Below, piece by piece: positions 57,830 to 64,000 of a stretch of DNA of 64,000 nucleotides. The notes beneath the pieces were generated by a model. The model was not told where the DNA came from. It saw only the letters and a list, made by a program, of their open reading frames with translations, and searched no databases. The stretch lies in assembly GCA_030704615.1 (NCBI GenBank), contig CM060734.1:1054001-1118000 (forward strand). The letters run 5' to 3'. A program made the translations under genes and the position numbers. This DNA comes from Takakia lepidozioides (taxonomy: Eukaryota > Streptophyta > Takakiopsida > Takakiales > Takakiaceae). The number at the start of each line of letters is the position of its first letter. Position 1 is the stretch's first letter.

Positions 57830-57939
57830 TGACCCTATTTCCGTGCCTCATAACCTTATTTCCGTGGACACACAATTGTCCGCTCATGCATTTTTTTTTT
57901 CCGCTCATGCTCATGCCGCTCATGAAATAGCAGCCCCCC
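57830..57939. repeat. Element terminus next to methyltransferase copy C
   Basis: CCTATTTCCGTGCC and TTATTTCCGTGGA, then CTCATG iterations (57,901-57,930) and CAGCCCCCC. Nearly identical to 2122-2227. The match with copy A stops after the C-run. Confidence 0.65.
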
Positions 57940-58114
57940 ACTAGGTATCCCACAATTGCTGTTTGCTGCATCTGAACCCATTTCCCTTTGTTCATGAACT
58001 ATATCGTTAGGGCTCAGCAGCAGCTCGCATGTGCATACCGTATATGTTTGAAACACATCCTCTAATTAACAGACATTGTTCCTATTTTGGGGAATATAGT
58101 TCTTCTGATGTTAG

Positions 58115-58440
58115 CTATTTCATGAGCATGAGCGGCATGAGCGGAGTAGTAAGACAATCGGTTTTCATGAGCAGAAGTTCAAAATTTGGAATTAAAAATA
58201 TTATTTTAATGGAATGTGTTAGAACAATAATAATATAATATTCATTGTGTGAAACTGAAATTGAAGTTAGCGGAGCCGTGCGCATGAAATTTTCTCTTGC
58301 GCTCATGGAAAATGCGAGCGACATCTGTAAATATGGCGCCGAATTTTGCGGTAATAGATTCCGCAACCTTGGAAAATGGCGACGTATTTCGTGGTAATAG
58401 GTGCATCTGGCGAAAAATGGCGCCGAATTTCGCGGCTATA
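58115..58440. repeat. Element terminus next to transposase copy C
   Basis: CTATTTCATGAGC, then ATGAGCGGCATGAGCGG (58,115-58,144), is the inverse of the methyltransferase terminus at 57,901-57,930. Further inside lie TTTTGCGGTAATAG (58,343), TTTCGTGGTAATAG (58,388) and TTTCGCGGCTATAG (58,429), related to the CTATTTCCG motifs of the methyltransferase side. It marks the 3' side of the minus-strand transposase gene. Confidence 0.6.
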
Positions 58441-61400
58441 GGTCCCTGGATGTCAAGTATGTTGGCCCCAAAATTGGAAATGCGGCACCGAATTTCAGGA
58501 GATGGTGACCAGGACTGCCTGCTTTTGCTGATCCCGGTGTGCACAATGTGTACACACGTCCAATTCCCGGGCGAGGAACATCCTTGAATGATTGCACCGT
58601 GGCCTTCAAAGACTGAGCTAACTCCATCTTCTTACGAGCGAGTGCTGACCGTTTCTTCCGTTGGTATACTTTGTCCCATCTTTTCGTCGCGTACATGTCC
58701 GGATCCAGGTTATTGATATCTTCCGCAACACAGTCCCATTCACCTTGGGAATTGCCCACGTCCTCTGGGGGAACAAGTCAAAAGCCTGCTTTGGTCAAGG
58801 AGTCAACCTCCGCCTGACTTAGGTTCGTCCCAACCATCACAGGCCAAACGTCCGGAATATCAGGTCTGTCCAGCACATACTGGCTCGATTCGCCACCGAC
58901 ACAGTAGACGCTGTCTGTTGGGCAGTGTCAAATCTCCATCATCTTCGGTTTCACAAGGGCAAGAGGGTGGTGCCGACCAACAAACCTCGGAGCCGGAACA
59001 CCCAAACTCTAGAGTGGCCTGATTTCCTGTTTGCATGGCTTCCCAATATCAGAGCGCACTGCCCAGCACTTCATTGGTGATGTGTTGGAAGTTCGTGCTA
59101 TGTGCCAGCATGCCGTGGATACAGCCGACTCCAAAACTGGTTTTTTGTTTTGAACTGGAAGGTCATCCTCCAAAGTCTCCACTGACATGTCAGCAGTGCA
59201 TGTGCTCACTCTTGGTCCACCAGCACCTTCACGACGCCTCGGTGTCGTTCGGAGGTTTAAGTCAGACCTCCACGAGCAGGTTCCTCCTCGTGCAAGTTGC
59301 CGAGAACAATCTTCCGTTTTGTTGTTCGAGTTAGGAGATCACCCTCGAGCCCTGGATTTCTTCCATGAAGCTCAGTGCCATCTACGAAAGACCTGACCGC
59401 TTCTGCCATTTTAGCTGGATCAGACAATCGCGATGCCGCACGGGCCAGCAGTTGTGCTCGGTCGGGTCCGGAACCCTTAGTTTCACCCTTCAGATAACTG
59501 TGGTAGTCACACGATTGCATAATTGCCCTCGTCATGTCATTCCTAGTGGCTGTATAGAGGTCGACCTTTGATACACCGCTCCCGGCCTGCCAGCTCGAAT
59601 GCACGGCCTCGGACAGGTTCACATTTGGCATTGCAGCGTTCTTTTCTAGCTGAAGCATAGTCGGTGCAGACTATTAAATAATACAATTAGTGGAGGACCG
59701 AATCGTAGACCATAACCGCGTAGTCGTCGCCGACTACAAGTCCGACAAGATCCGACGACCGAGGCCATCCTGTCGAGAAAGCTAAAGTCGGTGCAGACTA
59801 TAGGCACCATAGACAATGCTGGACCATATACCATATACAGACGAAATGATAACGTCATAATCAGCAGGCTTTGTACTACAGAAATATCACTTACTATCTA
59901 ACAAGCAAGCGGCAGGGACGTAGTCGGTACCGACTATAACGACACGTTCAGTACATAGTGTACTGCGTGCACGTCCTGTACATAGTCGTTGCCGACTATA
60001 TGACTATACGAGTCTCATATAAAGACACCCATGTTCCAGTAACCGACCCTAAACCCTGAACCATCAAGCGGTACACACTATCAGTACATGCCAACTGCAT
60101 GAACCGCTTTCCTTTTCCGATGGCATAGTCGATGCTGACTATGCCACATTTTTCATGTACCCTCAAATGTGACCAAACCAATATACCACATATGATAGCA
60201 GTCTGTGAAAATATACCAATCCCATATAGTCGTTGCAGACTATAAGGTACATGTACCCTCTGGGTGCAAATATTATGCAAAAAAGGTGCATTTACGGATG
60301 ACGGGTGCAATAGTTGTTGCAGACTATATCGTTCAAGTTCATATCATGTCAGTTCTGCATATTCGTCAATGTAGCAAAGCGTCGAGTGGAAGCCGTTGTA
60401 CTGAAACTTATGACGTGCTCACGTGAGCGAAGGAACATGCGAGTAACGCACTTGGTTGAAATATAGCCTACCCAATACAGAACGTTCCAGAGATGTAATG
60501 CTCTAGTCAGTGCCGACTATGACACTGGGTTCGCTCACGTGAGCGGCATCACAGAATTGCATATACAGTGTTTGGAGAAACCGAAGACTTACATTGCGAA
60601 CATATGCTCCCAATTGGTAGTATCGGTATGTCCACCACGACAGCCAGCTTTCCAGTGCAGGAACGTCATCGTCTCGCACGACACCGGAGGAGGATCACCA
60701 GGCACGGATCGCCACAAATGAAACCTCTGCTTCCGCCTCTGAACTTGCTGCTCTCCATTTCGTACACAACTGAATATGTGTTTTTTGAAGGTCCTGCGAT
60801 ATGTATTTTTTCGTCCATTTGTCCAAGCTCTGGCCCCAATGGAAGCCACATGTCCTTTCTCAATCGGGCATAGGTTCCCCCCCACCATACACCATACGCA
60901 CAGCAGCCCAGTTGGCATTTGCATTGTCGGCCATGAATCCTCGGAAATGTGGTTGGCCCTTCCCTTCTCTTCGCATCTGATCGTTGATGCACTCCCACAT
61001 GATTACTTGTGATGCTGTATCCTCCGATTTCATTTCACAGATTGTGATCGTCATAATCTTCCGGTAATTCGGATGGTACACGTGACACGCCATTGTGCTC
61101 CAGCCATGTATTCGTTTGACGTTGTCGAACATAATCCAACTCGACCCCAACTCACCACCGGGCCGCATCATGTCCACCAAATGGACTCCACAGCCTTTTA
61201 CCAATAGTTGACATCTTGAAGATAAAGTATCTCTCGTCCACACTCCCTTGACCTGGAAAACGGCTCCCCTGGATATTGTCGTACCAGCTCCAACTTTTCA
61301 TTGTCATTAACACTTCCACATCGCTCCCAATCCCCATTGCCGCTTTTGTTTTCTGTGTCTCGTAACGAACACCACATCTGCTCACTACACCCACTTCCTC

Positions 61401-61760
61401 CATGAGCTCCTCGAATTGCTTATCAGATAGCTTCCAACTCTCCGTTGCACCAGGAGATAATACCTTCTCCATGACGATAGATTCAGCAACAGATAGCTGG
61501 ACTGATTTGGGCCTGGCTGAGGGTGACCTTTGGATCTCTTTCGCAATTGCACATTTTGCCTTTGCTGCTGCTTCTCGACACAGCCCAGGTGCAGTGGGGT
61601 GTGAGTGGTTCCCAATACGGACGGCTGCTCTGGTCATTGTTGGTGGACCAAGGACGTAAAACATTTTCGCGGGGCAAATGTGCATGCACGTGGGTGCATG
61701 ATTGCACACTGCGCATACAAAGGTGTTTGGTGGAACTTGGCTCTGTGGCTTGAACTGAGT
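58440..61760 (-). pseudogene. MULE-like transposase, copy C (truncated)
   Basis: On minus: zinc finger NTFVCAVCNHAPTCMHICPA to RIGNHSHPT (61,735-61,600); IMFDNVKRIHGWSTMACHVY (first catalytic Asp, near 61,135); FRGFMADNANANWAAVRMVY (second Asp, near 60,935); an intron of about 0.9 kb filled with palindromes; NVNLSEAVHSSWQAG and MTRAIMQSCDYHSYLKGETK (59,620-59,490); and a tail to VPRPGIGRVYTL (near 58,575). Order and motifs equal copy B at 20.5-22.7 kb, with roughly half of the residues identical in the core. The sequence breaks off before the SWIM finger. Frame changes occur near 61,190 and 59,220. It is therefore inactive. Confidence 0.65.
59657..60519. repeat. ATAGTCGNTGCCGACTAT palindrome array in a transposase intron
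   Basis: Nine copies at 59657, 59721, 59785, 59921, 59982, 60125, 60226, 60310 and 60504. The core varies (GGTGCA, GTCGCC, GGTACC, GTTGCC, GATGCT, AGTGCC) while the ATAGTC and GACTAT arms are kept. Exons on both sides have none. GTGAGCG palindromes (CTCACGTGAGCG) also occur at 60,419 and 60,535. Confidence 0.85.
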
Positions 61761-61834
61761 AGATTAGACTAGTGAGGTGAGCTTGTGGATCACTAAACAC
61801 TTGACGTGGTGCAGGGCGTTCAAGAGCTTCGAGG

Positions 61835-62095
61835 AAATCGTGGTCAAGGTTTCCTTGGCATATCACCTAAGTGATACAAGATATGTTTAGAGGAAACTGC
61901 GGTCCAGGGTTCCCTGGCATATCACGTAGGTGATATAATATATGTTTGGGGGAAACCGCGGTCGAGGTTTCCCTAGCATATCACTTAAGTGATATAAGAT
62001 ATATCGAGAGGAAATTGCGAGCGAGGTTTCCCTGACATGATGGTATACCTTAATATGTCTGGAGGAAGCGCATTCGAGGTTTCCCTAGCCGCCAA
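61835..62095. repeat. About 70-bp tandem units with two palindromes
   Basis: Four to five units each contain GAGGAAACCGCGGTCGAGGT followed by TTCCCTAGC, and then ATATCACTTAAGTGATAT or a variant (61,856, 61,918, 61,977). Units decay to the right. Confidence 0.7.
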
Positions 62096-62099
62096 AAAA

Positions 62100-62450
62100 C
62101 TCACTAACTAAGCCCCAAACAAACAAAACCCTCAACCGGCCGCCGCCCTAAAAGATCCTACCTCATCCATCCTAAATTCATCCATGGATAACAAACATGC
62201 TATGGAGCATGTAGCATGTAGCATGGGGCCTCGCATGGAGCATGGGGCGCTCATAGAGCATGGGGCATGGTGAGGAAAGGGCATGTGGCCCGATAGTGGG
62301 GCTGGTTGACTGTGCAGAAGACTTTATTATAGCCATTAATGAGTGGCTTCCTGTAGGGACAAGCCTCTCTTGAGGCTACCTAGATTACGAATATCCAGAG
62401 GCAACCTCCACCATGCTAACAATCTGACGTTTCTTTCATATGTAAGAGAA
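62100..62450. other. No gene recognised
   Basis: Contains short iterations of ATGGAGCATGGGGC (62,200-62,270). No coding signal. Confidence 0.4.
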
Positions 62451-62459
62451 ACGGGGCAA

Positions 62460-62760
62460 TAGGGATCGTTTTAATGTGTAGGTTAAGTCCCCACCCGAGG
62501 GTGTACCTCGGTGTGAGGGGAGTGGGCGCAGCCCGAGGTCACAACACGAATACCAAGGTACCTGCCCGAGGGTGCGGGACTTACACTGCATAAAGACATA
62601 GGGTTTCTTTCCCGTTTCTTTTCGCTGTGGACGGCTCAGATTGTCAGAAAAGATGAGATTGTAAAGAAAAGATGGCGTGCATAATCTCCCACGGGACCTT
62701 ACGCGTAATCTCCCACGGGACAATTACGCGTAAGATCCCCCGCTCACTGATTCCGCCAGG
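62460..62760. repeat. CCCGAGGGTG and TCTCCCACGGGAC/TTACGCGTAA inverted words
   Basis: CACCCGAGGGTGTACCTCGG and TGCCCGAGGGTGCGGGAC (62,490-62,580) are followed by three TAATCTCCCACGGGAC-like words alternating with ACGCGTAA (62,680-62,735). It resembles the other subterminal clusters, but no terminus was identified. Confidence 0.5.
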
Positions 62761-63094
62761 TAAGCTCCCTGAAAATACAAAGAGAAGAAACCGGTAGATT
62801 TTTACGTAAGTGGGGCCTGCTGTCAGGTCCCTGTCCCCTCTGCACCGTGCGGCCTCATTACTACGAGGCCACACAAAATTGAGAGGCCAACAATTGCATG
62901 GTCACGGCAGCTGGTCCCACGCTCTGCATTTGCAGCCACCAACTTGTCTGGACTTACACAAGATAGACGCCGGCGCGAAATCTAGGGAACTATTCCTCAA
63001 ACTCCTGATTAGAGACGCTGCCGCAAATCTTTAGTAGGCTATCTTTACTTCGGGGCGAAGACTCTGTAATGTCAGACTATTAGGGCTGTAGCCC

Positions 63095-63790
63095 GTTTAG
63101 GCGATAATTAATTCAAAATGAAAGTGCCGAATCAATTCTGTGAATTTTTCAGATTTTGGCCTAATTGTTAGGAAATTATGGGACCAAAGTGCCTAATGCC
63201 CAAAAATTCCACCAAAAAACTTGCAAGCCTCTTCTTATGTTGTTTGTAATAAGATCAAAATTTCTTTGAACAAAAAAAAAATACAAATATATGCGTGCGG
63301 AACTAACTAGCCTACCACAACTCAAGAGGACCATTATGTAAGAGGTTTCACCATGCAACAGCATACCAATATGGAAACCAGTGTACCCAATGACCAATGT
63401 ATCAAAGCCCTGAACCGGTGCCTACCCAATGACCAATGTACCAAAGCCTTGTACCAACGTGCCTACACTATGGACTATCAATATTGAACTCACCTAAAGT
63501 GAGAGCAAAGTGAGAGCTTGCCTGTACCAGCTTGAGCCTTGGAACACCGGGTACAACAAAGAGGGGCATTTATAGGGTTTCAAAGGAAATGAAAGGTAGC
63601 TGGAGCCTGGAAGGGCCGGTGTCGATTTTGTAATTTTATTCTTAAGAAAATAAATGTTTTCTCTTCTCATGTGCCTAATTCTAAAAAATTATAGCATGAA
63701 GATGCCTAATTTGAGAAATTGTTTTCAAAACATGCCTAATTTTCTGATTGATTGATGTTATTATTAGGCGCAAAAATGCCTAAACGGTTG
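63095..63790. repeat. TTAGGCAT / ATGCCTAA word cluster
   Basis: TTTAGGCGATAATTA (63,098), GGCCTAATTGTTAG (63,157), GTGCCTAATGCCC (63,190), TGTGCCTAATTC (63,670), GATGCCTAATTTG (63,698), CATGCCTAATTTTC (63,732) and TTAGGCGCAAAAATGCCTAA (63,765-63,784). It is AT-rich and non-coding, possibly an element end running up to the hairpin at 63,784. Confidence 0.5.
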
Positions 63791-63799
63791 TCCATTGAC

Positions 63800-64000
63800 G
63801 GTACACCCGTACGAAGACTGGACTACTGTACACGACTACACATTGCACGAAAGATAAGATTTTGGCATTACCAGGAGATCGTCCATGAGAGCCAGCAGAT
63901 CGACTGCTACACAGCGGACTACCAAACTTTGCATTCAGGATTTGCTTGGTTGTCTAAATGCTAAGGAGCAAAACCAAAGAAGATGATCACACACAAAGGA
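63800..64000. other. No gene recognised
   Basis: Short unassigned end of the window. Confidence 0.4.

Noticed and set aside
1-64000. tRNA or rRNA genes
   Set aside because: No cloverleaf with A/B boxes and no rRNA core sequence was noticed; the only tRNA-related motif is the primer-binding site at 10,782.

Overview
This is a eukaryotic nuclear window dominated by transposable elements. Genes have many introns with GT-AG junctions, AATAAA-type signals follow genes, and a CDC20 gene carries the C-box, KEN, MAD2-binding and C-terminal IR motifs. There are plant-type Ty3/gypsy gag and chromodomain pieces, CACTA transposons, and two kinds of LINE. A streptophyte (plant or charophyte alga, possibly Chara-like) fits best, but no single-copy marker proves this.

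Layout. 1-2.2 kb: the C-terminal part of a ParB-linked DNA methyltransferase (MTase copy A), ending in a terminal repeat. 2.2-10.4 kb: transposon debris, including a BED-finger fragment, the right end of a CACTA-like element packed with GTCGC palindromes, a small inverted-repeat element, a chromodomain fragment, and a 1.7 kb non-autonomous element rich in palindromes. 10.4-12.2 kb: a Ty3/gypsy LTR, primer-binding site and gag fused to an antisense zinc-knuckle fragment. 12.34-23.56 kb: the centrepiece, an element with GTGAGCG-rich ends carrying two divergent genes, a ten-exon ParB-methyltransferase (copy B, minus strand) and a MULE-like SWIM-finger transposase (plus strand). It lies inside CACTA-type repeat sequence that ends at 24,558. 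24.9-33.5 kb: an R2/NeSL-like LINE cut in two by a 4,664-bp CACTA transposon (27,885-32,548) with perfect 10-bp inverted termini and a 3-bp target duplication. 34-42 kb: an unrecognised small gene and the complete CDC20 gene, with an antisense LINE fragment in its first intron. 44-49.2 kb: an APE-type LINE on the minus strand. 49.7-54.1 kb: a multi-exon gene for an unrecognised membrane protein. 54.9-56.1 kb: a 122-bp tandem repeat. 57-61.8 kb: a third methyltransferase fragment (copy C) and a second transposase copy, whose termini face each other. 61.8-64 kb: more palindrome-rich repeats.

Main point. The methyltransferase and the transposase appear to belong to one mobile-element family. They are divergent neighbours inside one bounded element. 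Separately, the outer end of a methyltransferase fragment and the outer end of a transposase fragment carry the same terminal repeat (CTATTTCATGAGC followed by ATGAGC iterations). Introns of both genes hold arrays of short palindromes, of different sequence in the two copies but sharing a GTCGTYRMCGAC-like centre. All copies seen here carry frameshifts, so none looks active as sequenced.
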